64,000 nucleotides of DNA, taken from an uncultured Acidimicrobiales bacterium. Lineage in GTDB: Bacteria > Actinomycetota > Acidimicrobiia > Acidimicrobiales > CATQHL01. Below are positions 55,142 through 62,494 of this stretch, in pieces (position 1 is the stretch's first letter; each line of letters opens with the position of its first letter). The notes beneath the pieces are model-generated. The model searched no databases. It was not told the DNA's origin and saw only the letters and a list, made by a program, of their open reading frames with translations. Both the position numbers and the translations under genes were made by a program. The stretch spans positions 650,676-714,675 of the forward strand of contig CATQHL010000001.1 in assembly GCA_958295925.1 (NCBI GenBank). Reading direction: 5' to 3'.

Positions 55142-56773
55142 TCACGCCTTCGATCGACATTCGGAAATTTTGACCTCTATTTTCTGTAACGCAACTTTGT
55201 AGCCGAAAGACTCCAAACGCCGTATTGCGTTTCTTGCGGTTATCTTACTAAAAAATGGGATATCCAAATCGCCTTTTGATGAACTGATTACAGCAAAAAT
55301 CACTTGATACTCCGAAGCATTAGGCTTTTCCGCTGCATTAGCAAATTTATGCGCGTCGGGAAGTTTTTTATTAACCTTTTCTCTAAACTCCATGTCAGAA
55401 ATAAACAGTTCACCTGATACAATACCTTGGGAAAATAAATGGCTCAATACCGCTGATTTTCCATAGCGTTTGACGTGAATAATCTTCCCATCATTCGTAA
55501 ACAAATCGCAAAATTCAACGCTGCTATGACCGCCTCCATGCCTGATCATTTTTTTGTCCATGCAAGAATAATAAGTATCTAGCTCTGCAATCCCTTCGTT
55601 ATACTCTTCCTCATTCTTGTAACTGCACTCCGGTAAGTCCACCAATGTTTCAGAATCGCAAATCTGCCTATATTCTTTATGAACCTGTTCCACAAAGTCA
55701 GAAACAATCTTGTACCATTTACCATTACTCAACAGATATACGTCATTCTCTTCCCTAATTTCGCAGTATAGACAATTGTATGCTTTCCAGACATGCATAA
55801 GCTGATCGCTGCTTGCAGCACAGCATTCAATATTCTTGTCCTTAAGATACTTTACACTTAAGTTTGATTTTACTCTTTCCGGTATACTATCTATAAAATC
55901 ACGAAGTCTTATATCATCAAATTCGCCACTCTTCTTGTTATATTGAAACCCTCTTACATCCGACCATTCGATGATCTCGGGAATTGCCATCCACAGCTTT
56001 ATATGATCTTTGTCATGCGTATTGTGAATCACATTACGAAAATTGCAAATTAGTTTATCATGAAGTTTGTCAATAATATTCGGATCTTTGACATCTGCAA
56101 TTTGATCAATCCAGCCAAAATGTTCTTTATAAGTTTTACTACCATATTGTTTATAGCACTCTATTAGGAAGTTTACTACGTTCGAGGTAGTTATCTCGGT
56201 GGAAACACTGAGTGCATCTTTTCCATATACAGTTTCCCCAAATAGGTTACTGTATGCCTCGTTTACCTTTCCTGTAATTGAGCGAATTAGGTCCTGCTCA
56301 ATATCAATCACAAAGTTAGCAACCTTTCCAACTCGGCTCAACTGTTCACTTGTGTCTTTTGGGGTTGCGGACAAATTCTTCTTATCAATCTTTCGCAGGG
56401 AGTCAGGATTCACAATGTTGAGTGCAGTTTTCAATCCGAACCGCTCCTCATAACTTCCTGGATTGATCAGTTTCCAACCGTAGCCAAAGGGAACAGCAAA
56501 AATTCTTTCGTGATCCGAATCAACATCAACTGCTACCAACAATACTCCTTTTGATGTCGAATTTAGCAGTTCCGTCTCATTGCTCAAAGGCTCGCCGAAG
56601 AAACTGTCTAACCATTTCGGTTTAGAAGTGTATGACTTGCGATAGTAGAAAACACCTACATCAAGAATTTCATACGATTTCAAATTATCGAAATCTTGTA
56701 AGATATCTTTGTGCTCGACATACTCTTCTTTTATTAGGTATATCGATAACCTGTTCTTAGTTGTGTTAGACAT
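55142..56773 (-). CDS. AT-rich, probably acquired gene of the sporadic TIGR04141/DUF6119 type
   Basis: A 543-aa protein whose base and codon use are sharply AT-rich against a GC-rich chromosome, a strong sign of horizontal transfer. Pattern and length fit the sporadically distributed TIGR04141 (DUF6119) family: an N-terminal LSIYLIKEEY strand, a KPKWLDSFFGEP segment, SKGVLLVAVDVDSDHERIFAVPFGYGW near residue 80, LLSNGKWYKIV in the middle, HVKRYGKSAVLSHLFSQG near residue 440, and IPFFSKITARNAIRRL at the end. The biochemical function is unknown; such proteins tend to lie in variable or defence-like regions. ATG at 56773. It may be preceded by a 29-aa frame. Confidence 0.75.
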   Translation of the reverse strand: MSNTTKNRLSIYLIKEEYVEHKDILQDFDNLKSYEILDVGVFYYRKSYTSKPKWLDSFFGEPLSNETELLNSTSKGVLLVAVDVDSDHERIFAVPFGYGWKLINPGSYEERFGLKTALNIVNPDSLRKIDKKNLSATPKDTSEQLSRVGKVANFVIDIEQDLIRSITGKVNEAYSNLFGETVYGKDALSVSTEITTSNVVNFLIECYKQYGSKTYKEHFGWIDQIADVKDPNIIDKLHDKLICNFRNVIHNTHDKDHIKLWMAIPEIIEWSDVRGFQYNKKSGEFDDIRLRDFIDSIPERVKSNLSVKYLKDKNIECCAASSDQLMHVWKAYNCLYCEIREENDVYLLSNGKWYKIVSDFVEQVHKEYRQICDSETLVDLPECSYKNEEEYNEGIAELDTYYSCMDKKMIRHGGGHSSVEFCDLFTNDGKIIHVKRYGKSAVLSHLFSQGIVSGELFISDMEFREKVNKKLPDAHKFANAAEKPNASEYQVIFAVISSSKGDLDIPFFSKITARNAIRRLESFGYKVALQKIEVKISECRSKA

Positions 56774-56781
56774 AATTTACC

Positions 56782-56871
56782 TTAATCAATAGCCTCTTCC
56801 GAGTTGATATTTGATAATGAATATTTGTTTCCATTGCCTTCAGCATTCAATGCTGGCGAATTTTCAGTCAT
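56782..56871 (-). CDS. Possible 29-aa upstream peptide before the TIGR04141-type gene
   Basis: ATG at 56871 to TAA at 56782, 8 bases before the next ATG. The product MTENSPALNAEGNGNKYSL continues to a polar, acidic end. Its base composition matches the acquired gene. It could be a leader peptide, a truncated remnant of a partner gene, or chance. The frame stays open upstream for about 60 bases without another start. Confidence 0.3.
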   Translation of the reverse strand: MTENSPALNAEGNGNKYSLSNINSEEAID

Positions 56872-56959
56872 CGCAATCTCGATTTCGTCTGAAATGAACG
56901 AAGGGGCGACTCGGCGGCAGGGATTGGCAACTCGCCACTAGGAATTGGTGGATCTTATT

Positions 56960-57036
56960 GGTGGACCGTACTGGACTTGAACCAGTGGCCTCTCGCGTGT
57001 GAAGCGAGCGCTCTACCGGGCTGAGCTAACGGTCCG
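56960..57036 (-). tRNA. tRNA-Val(CAC)
   Basis: A complete cloverleaf on the minus strand. Acceptor arms GGACCGT (57036-57030) and ACGGTCC pair; the D arm reads AGCTCAGCCCGGTAGAGC; the anticodon arm is CTCGC-TTCACAC-GCGAG, giving anticodon CAC (valine, GUG); the T arm has GGTTCAAGTCC. The 3' CCA is encoded. It lies between murF and the acquired AT-rich gene, a common integration spot for mobile DNA. Confidence 0.95.
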
Positions 57037-57227
57037 ATGCACACGGGAGTCTACCACCTTGCCCTGCCCTACAGCCCTTACCTGCCCCTCAAATTCAGGG
57101 ACTGGAAGGGATCTTTGAGATTCCAAAGACACTTGTTCCTCAGGCAGCCCCCTGATCAACTGCGCCAAGCCCGCAGGCGTGTTTCGCGCCCAGTCTTAAT
57201 CGGCGTGCATCGATATCAACAGCTTCG

Positions 57228-58568
57228 TCACGACGTCGCCCCCTCAGCCAGAGCATTCGCCAGACGCTCCAGGCCTGCTACGCGGCTGCCCTTGACGAGC
57301 ACCGCATCGCCCTCCATCAATTCGCCCAACTCCGCCAGGGCGCCCTCGATTCCCCTGACTTCCTTTGCCCGATAGGCCGGCTCGTCCACAGCCAGCACCT
57401 CGATGCCGAGCGACTCGGCTATCACCCCCATCGAGAGGTGCTCGATGCCGTGGCGCTCGCCGAGTTCGGCCATCACCCCCAGCACGGCCACCTTGCGACG
57501 GGCGGGCAAGGCGGCCAGGGCGCGCAGGGCGGCTTCGGTGGAAACGGGGTTGGCGTTGTAGGCGTCGTTTATGACAACCGCTCCGGCAGGCGTACGGAGC
57601 AGGGCCATCCGCCAGGCCGACATCTGTGCGCGCTCAAGGCCGGCGAGGATTTCGCCGAAGCTGATTCTCAGGCTGTAGGCGGCTGCGGCGGCGGCGAGGG
57701 CGTTGTAGACGTTGTGCCTGCCCGGCACTGCGAGCCGCACCTTCGTGTCGTTCCAGGGGGTAATCAGCCGGAACGCGGCGCGCAGGCCGTCGGTGATCTC
57801 GATGTCCTCGGCGACGATCTCCCCGTAGCGGATTCCGTAGTTCAGCACGTTGGCCCTTGTGTAGCCCCAGAACTCGGCCACGTAGTCGTCGTCGGCGTTG
57901 AGCACCGCCATGCCGTCCTCCGGCAGGGCCTCCACCAGTTCACGCTTGGCCCGCGCCACGCCGTCGATGCTTCCGAAGAACTCGGTGTGGGCTGCCCCCA
58001 CCGACGTGACCACCCCCACGCTGGGGCGTGCAAGGGCGGCCAGGGCAGCGATCTCGCCAGGCGCGCTTGCGCCCATCTCCACGACGACCGCCCACTCGTC
58101 GCCGCTTGCGCCCAGGAGGGTGAGCGGGACGCCGATGTGGTTGTTGAACGAAGCCATGCTGGCGAACACCGAGTGGTCTACGCCGATGATGGACTCAAGC
58201 ATGTCCTTGGTCGTCGTCTTGCCGACCGAGCCGGTGATTCCCACAACGTGGCCGCGGATTCTCTTCCTGGCAGCCTCCGCCAGCTTCCAGAGAGCCCTCT
58301 CCGTGTCGGCCACGGCCACTTCCGGCAGGTCGGCCGCCCTGCCGGCGCCTCGCTTGAGGGGTGACACCAGGGTTGCGGCAGCCCCGGCCGCCGAGGCGTC
58401 GGGTATGAAGTCATGGCCGTCCCGCTGAGCGCCGAGAGGAACGAAGAGTTGTCCACGCCGCAGGGTTCGGGAGTCGGTGGAGGCACCGTCCACCTCCGCC
58501 CGACCATGTTCGGGACGCGCAAGCTCCCCGCCGACCAAATGGGCAACCTCGGCAAGGGAGAACTTCAC
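57228..58568 (-). CDS. murF: UDP-MurNAc-tripeptide--D-Ala-D-Ala ligase
   Basis: MurF (446 aa) adds D-Ala-D-Ala to the UDP-MurNAc peptide, the last cytoplasmic peptidoglycan precursor step. Seen: STDSRTLRRGQLFVPL, the ATP site VVGITGSVGKTTTKDML, the NNHIGVPLTLL motif, GAAHTEFFGS, and INDAYNANPVSTEAAL. The start is GTG at 58568. It is divergent from ddl, whose product supplies its D-Ala-D-Ala substrate; the intervening region carries two families of direct repeats. Confidence 0.95.
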   Translation of the reverse strand: MKFSLAEVAHLVGGELARPEHGRAEVDGASTDSRTLRRGQLFVPLGAQRDGHDFIPDASAAGAAATLVSPLKRGAGRAADLPEVAVADTERALWKLAEAARKRIRGHVVGITGSVGKTTTKDMLESIIGVDHSVFASMASFNNHIGVPLTLLGASGDEWAVVVEMGASAPGEIAALAALARPSVGVVTSVGAAHTEFFGSIDGVARAKRELVEALPEDGMAVLNADDDYVAEFWGYTRANVLNYGIRYGEIVAEDIEITDGLRAAFRLITPWNDTKVRLAVPGRHNVYNALAAAAAAYSLRISFGEILAGLERAQMSAWRMALLRTPAGAVVINDAYNANPVSTEAALRALAALPARRKVAVLGVMAELGERHGIEHLSMGVIAESLGIEVLAVDEPAYRAKEVRGIEGALAELGELMEGDAVLVKGSRVAGLERLANALAEGATS

Positions 58569-58584
58569 AAAACCATCTTTTCAC

Positions 58585-58632
58585 GCGGCGAACGGCAGCA
58601 GACGGTTCGCGGCGAACGGCAGCAGACGGTTC
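58585..58632. repeat. 24-bp perfect tandem repeat between murF and ddl
   Basis: Two perfect copies (58585-58608 and 58609-58632) beginning GCGGCGAACGGCAGC, starting 17 bases from the murF start codon. They lie where the murF promoter and leader should be. Confidence 0.9.
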
Positions 58633-58635
58633 AAA

Positions 58636-58738
58636 GGCAGGTGCTCCCGCAAGCCAGCCCTTCTCAACATCCCGCCGCCGCGGTCGTGGTGGTGGTCGCG
58701 CCGGTGGCAGTGCTCCCGCAGCCAGCCCTTCTCAACAT
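58636..58738. repeat. 33-35-bp direct repeat between murF and ddl
   Basis: The segments 58636-58670 and 58706-58738 are identical apart from two single-base insertions; both contain GCCAGCCCTTCTCAACAT. They are spaced 70 bp apart and precede the ddl start. Possible shared regulatory sites or duplicated leader elements. Confidence 0.8.
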
Positions 58739-58790
58739 TCCGCCCCTCAATGTCAAATCCCCGCGGACCGCCCCAACTAGCGTGATTTGC

Positions 58791-59882
58791 GTGCATGCCG
58801 ACCCGAACGTCCGCCTCGTCGTGCTCTACGGAGGCCGCTCAGCCGAGCATGATGTCTCCTGCGTGTCGGCCGGCTTCGTGGCGGGCTGCGCCGCATCGGC
58901 GGGCATGGACGTTGAGGTGGTGGGGATCACAAGGGAAGGCGCCTGGGTGCGCCCGCAGACCGAAGGAGACAAGCCCTCCGGTTCGCCGCTGCCGCTTCCC
59001 GCCTCAGGCGGCGTTCCCGTTGGCGTGGAGGAGGCCCTGTCCGATCCGCGCGCCAGGGGAACCACCGTCGTCTTCCCGGCGCTGCACGGCCCGTTCGGTG
59101 AGGACGGCGCCATTCAGGGTTTCTGCGAAACGCTGGGCATCCCATATGTGGGGGCGGGCGTGCTTGCGAGCGCCGTATGCATGGACAAGCCCACCTTCAA
59201 GGCGCTCCTGCAGGCTCGCGGCGTTCCCGTGGCGCGCTGGTCGACAATCGCCGCAGGGTCAATCTCGGAGAACACGCCGACGGAACTGCTGAGGGAATTG
59301 GGCTGCCCCCTTTTCGTAAAGCCGGCAAACATGGGATCATCCGTCGGAATCACCAAAGCCGCCGATAGTGCCGAATTGCTCGAGGGTCTGCGGACAGCGG
59401 CGGAATACGACGAAGTCCTGCTGGTCGAGGAGGCGGTGGCAAACGCCAGGGAGCTTGAAGTCTCCGTAATCGGAAACACCGGCGAGTTGCGCTCCACGCC
59501 CCCCGGGGAGGTCGTGCCTTCCAGAGAGTTCTACGACTACGACGACAAGTACGTCTGCGACGCCGCTGATCTCCACGTCCCGGCCCGGATTCCGCTGGAC
59601 CTCCGCCGCGAGGTCGAGTCGCTGGCCCTTAAGACCGCTTCCACCCTGCGTGTGGAAGGTCTGGCCAGGGTCGATTTCCTCTACGGGGCCACCAGCACCT
59701 CGCCCGGGCGACAACTGTTCGTGAGCGAGCTGAACACGATGCCCGGCTTCACCCCCATCTCCATGTTTCCCCGATGCTGGGCGGCGGCGGGACTCTCCGG
59801 GGAGGAACTGGTGGCCGAGTTGGTGCGGTTGGCGCTGGAACGTCAAGAGCGCCGCTCAAAGCACAAAAGGCTCTACCGCTGA
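58791..59882 (+). CDS. ddl: D-alanine--D-alanine ligase
   Basis: Ddl (363 aa) joins two D-alanines with ATP for peptidoglycan. Seen: VLYGGRSAEHDVSCVSAGF, PALHGPFGEDGAIQG, the KPANMGSSVGI loop, SREFYDYDDKY (the Tyr-Asp pattern of D-Ala-D-Ala rather than D-Ala-D-Lac ligases) and SELNTMPGFTPISMFP. Start: GTG at 58791, with another at 58782; neither has a clear ribosome-binding site. The frame is open back to 58413, but that part overlaps murF and looks non-coding. Confidence 0.93.
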   Translation: MHADPNVRLVVLYGGRSAEHDVSCVSAGFVAGCAASAGMDVEVVGITREGAWVRPQTEGDKPSGSPLPLPASGGVPVGVEEALSDPRARGTTVVFPALHGPFGEDGAIQGFCETLGIPYVGAGVLASAVCMDKPTFKALLQARGVPVARWSTIAAGSISENTPTELLRELGCPLFVKPANMGSSVGITKAADSAELLEGLRTAAEYDEVLLVEEAVANARELEVSVIGNTGELRSTPPGEVVPSREFYDYDDKYVCDAADLHVPARIPLDLRREVESLALKTASTLRVEGLARVDFLYGATSTSPGRQLFVSELNTMPGFTPISMFPRCWAAAGLSGEELVAELVRLALERQERRSKHKRLYR

Positions 59883-59907
59883 GAGACGCACCCCGCCCGC
59901 TTCCCGC

Positions 59908-59932
59908 CCGCCCTCAGCTCAGCTGAGGGCGG
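59908..59932 (+). terminator. Hairpin after ddl
   Basis: CCGCCCTCAG (59908-59917) pairs perfectly with CTGAGGGCGG (59923-59932) over a 5-base loop, 26 bases after the ddl stop. There is no T-run, so intrinsic termination is possible but not shown. Confidence 0.4.
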
Positions 59933-60065
59933 AGGAAGCCGGAATACGGACTTGGGGCAAGCCAAGTCATCGGCCCTCCGTGCAGCACAGGCGATGGCTG
60001 GTGGAGTAACCAGGGAATCCGCATGGTAGAAAATTCCCAATGACTATCCAGGAACCTCTCGGCGA

Positions 60066-62390
60066 GTGATCTCCGAAGAACTGGCCGGGAAGCGCATCGC
60101 CCTTACCGGCTCCACAGGATTCCTGGGAACGGCCCTCACCGAGCGACTGCTGCGGTGCGCGCCTGAATGCGAACTTGTGTTATTGGTTCGCCCAGGCAGA
60201 CGAGGTGCCGATGAAAGGGTCAGACGCGAGGTCTTGCGAAACGACGCCTTCGGAAAGCTGAGGCGGATGCTGGGGCCAGAGCGGTTCGAAGAGGAAACCA
60301 GGCGGATAACACCCGTGTCCGCAGACATTTCCGAAGACGGGTTGAACATCAGCGAAGACGCTCTTGAGCCGCTGACAGACTGCGATGTCTTCATCCACAG
60401 CGCTGCGGCAGTGGCCTTCGACAACCCTTTCGACATGGCCGTGGAGACGAACCTCCTCGGCCCGGTTCGGATCATCGAGCTGCTGCAGGAAAACAGCATC
60501 CGCCCGCACTTCATCTCAATCTCCACGGCGTACGTGGCGGGCAACCGGCGGGGAGCCGCCCCAGAGCAGCTCCTGTCGGAGAGCCCTTTCGCAGTGGAGA
60601 TGGACTGGCGCTCCGAGGCGGTGGCAGCCGGTCGCACAAGGGCATCTTTCGAAGACGACAGCCGCACCATTGACCAACTCAAGGAGTTCGCTGCGGAGGC
60701 TGCGGAGGAGCTGGGCGCCGCCGGAACCTCGGCCCTCAGCGCCAAGAGGGAGCAGATTCGCAAGCGCTGGGTGCAGGACAAGCTGGTGGAGGCGGGACGG
60801 GCCAGGGCGGCGTCGCTCGGCTTCCCCGACGCATACGGCCTAACGAAGGCGCTCGCCGAGTCTGCCCTTGTGGAGACACGTGGCGACATCCCCCTAACGA
60901 TCGTCCGCCCGTCCATCATCGAATCCGCCCTCGCCGAGCCTTTCCCGGGCTGGATCAGGGGCTTTCGGATGGCCGAGCCGATCATCATCTCCTACGCGAG
61001 AGGGCTGCTGACAGACTTCCCTGGCACCCCCGAGGGCACGCTCGACGTGATCCCAGTTGACCTGGTGGCAGCGGCCGTCTGCGCAGTGGCAGCCGAAGGC
61101 CCTCCCCCTACCGGCGAACCGGCGGTAATCCAGGTGGCATCCAGTTCGGTCAATCCGCTGAGATTCAAGGATCTTCACGACTGGTCGCACACCTGGTTCA
61201 GCGAGAATCCCATCTACAACGAGCGAAACCAGCCCCTTGCGCCGCCTCGCTGGTCGTACCCGAGCCGCAAGCGTGTGCAGACACAGCTCGAATGGGCTCG
61301 CCAAGCCCTGAGAGTGGCCGAGAAAGTTCTGGCCACGCTGCCGATAAGGGGTGCCCGCGCCGAGCTGGCCGCCGACTTGGCGGAGCGGCGCGAGCACGTG
61401 GAGCGGGCGCTCAGCTACGTGGACCTCTACAGCGCCTACGTGGAGTGCCAGGCGACGTTCGGAATCGACAGGCTCACCGAATTGCGAAATCGGCTGCCCG
61501 AGGGGGATCGCAGGGAATTCGAGTTCCACCCGGCGGTTATCGACTGGCACCGCTACCTCACGGAAATCCACCTTCCCTCGGTGGTCAAGCAGGGCAGGCT
61601 CAAGACTTCCCCCTCTGTGCGCACCGGGGCGGACCGCAACGCTCGTCGGCGCGCGCAAGTGCTTTCCCCCGAGCGGCACATGGCGGCCTTCGACCTCGAG
61701 AACACGCTCATGGCGTCGAACGTGGTGGCCACCTGGGGCTGGCTGGCCACACGGCATCTGCCAGGCAGGGAAAGGGCGCGTGTTGTGGCGGGTGCGCTGG
61801 CGGAGGGGCCTAAGCTCCTGGCGCTCGACCGCCGCGACCGCAGCGACTTCCTGCGCCTTTTCTACCGCCGCTTCGCCGGTGCGCCCGTAGATCGTTTGGC
61901 CGAGGACAGCCTGGAGATGTTCAGCGACCTGCTGCTGCGTCAGTCCTTCCCCGACGGCATCCGGCGAGTGCGGCTGCATCGGGCTCTCGGTCACCGGACA
62001 GTCCTCATCACCGGCGCCCTGGACTTCATAATCGCCCAGTTCCGGCCGCTGTTCGACGACATCGTGTGCGCAAAGATGTCCACCACGCAGGGCGGTTACT
62101 CCTACAGCGGGCAACTCCCGATTGTCCCCCCCACCGGCGAGAGCCGCGCCGAGGCCCTGATGGACTTTGCAAAGCGGGAGGGCATCTCCCTTGCCGAGTC
62201 CGTGGCCTACGCCGACGCCACCAGCGACCTGCCCATGCTGGAGGCGGTCGGCTATCCCGTGGCCGTCAACCCCGAGACGAAGCTGGCCACCCTTGCGAGG
62301 CGTCGCGGCTGGCTGGTGGAAAACTTCCGGCCAGCGCCAGGCGCCCCGCGGAGGCTGCTGCCGATGAGCGAACCCGTCCTGTCAAAGTGA
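60066..62390 (+). CDS. Fatty acyl-CoA reductase-like NAD-binding domain fused to a HAD-IB phosphatase-like domain
   Basis: A 774-aa fusion. Residues about 5-400 are a male-sterility/NAD_binding_4 (extended SDR) domain: TGSTGFLGTALTERL near residue 14, ISTAYVAGNRRG, and the YGLTK active site with Y257 and K261. Residues about 540-760 resemble HAD-IB (PSP-like) phosphatases: FDLENTL (D543), TGALDFI, and YADATSDLPML. The second motif-I residue is Glu, not Asp. GTG start at 60066. It is translationally coupled to a 35-codon frame and followed by a LarA-like gene. Likely lipid or wax metabolism; exact substrates unknown. Confidence 0.8.
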   Translation: MISEELAGKRIALTGSTGFLGTALTERLLRCAPECELVLLVRPGRRGADERVRREVLRNDAFGKLRRMLGPERFEEETRRITPVSADISEDGLNISEDALEPLTDCDVFIHSAAAVAFDNPFDMAVETNLLGPVRIIELLQENSIRPHFISISTAYVAGNRRGAAPEQLLSESPFAVEMDWRSEAVAAGRTRASFEDDSRTIDQLKEFAAEAAEELGAAGTSALSAKREQIRKRWVQDKLVEAGRARAASLGFPDAYGLTKALAESALVETRGDIPLTIVRPSIIESALAEPFPGWIRGFRMAEPIIISYARGLLTDFPGTPEGTLDVIPVDLVAAAVCAVAAEGPPPTGEPAVIQVASSSVNPLRFKDLHDWSHTWFSENPIYNERNQPLAPPRWSYPSRKRVQTQLEWARQALRVAEKVLATLPIRGARAELAADLAERREHVERALSYVDLYSAYVECQATFGIDRLTELRNRLPEGDRREFEFHPAVIDWHRYLTEIHLPSVVKQGRLKTSPSVRTGADRNARRRAQVLSPERHMAAFDLENTLMASNVVATWGWLATRHLPGRERARVVAGALAEGPKLLALDRRDRSDFLRLFYRRFAGAPVDRLAEDSLEMFSDLLLRQSFPDGIRRVRLHRALGHRTVLITGALDFIIAQFRPLFDDIVCAKMSTTQGGYSYSGQLPIVPPTGESRAEALMDFAKREGISLAESVAYADATSDLPMLEAVGYPVAVNPETKLATLARRRGWLVENFRPAPGAPRRLLPMSEPVLSK

Positions 62391-62494
62391 TTCGAAGCTT
62401 CCGCACCGATGCCGGCGAGCCGAACGTGGGCGAGACGCCGTTGTCGCACGGCACGCCGTCGTGGAACGAGAAAGAGGGGGCGCTGGGGCGATGA
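62387..62494 (+). CDS. Possible 35-aa coupled small protein
   Basis: GTG at 62387 overlaps the preceding stop (GTGA), and its TGA overlaps the next ATG (ATGA at 62491-62494). The product begins MIRSFRTDAGEPNVGETPL and ends EKEGALGR, is hydrophilic and matches no family I know. Double 4-base overlaps are the usual sign of translational coupling, which argues for a real gene or at least a translated linker between the two large neighbours. The spacing could also be coincidence. Confidence 0.4.
   Translation: MIRSFRTDAGEPNVGETPLSHGTPSWNEKEGALGR

Noticed and set aside
56945..56966. 9-bp direct repeat ATTGGTGGA at the tRNA-Val 3' end, considered as an attachment site
   Set aside because: Too short, both copies lie on the same side of the acquired gene, and no matching copy was seen near 55140.
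58413..58790. Upstream extension of ddl by about 125 codons
   Set aside because: It overlaps the murF 5' end in antisense and then runs through direct repeats; Ddl proteins start near the GGRSAEHDVS motif.
60894..62114. 406-codon minus-strand frame
   Set aside because: Antisense of the reductase/HAD fusion.
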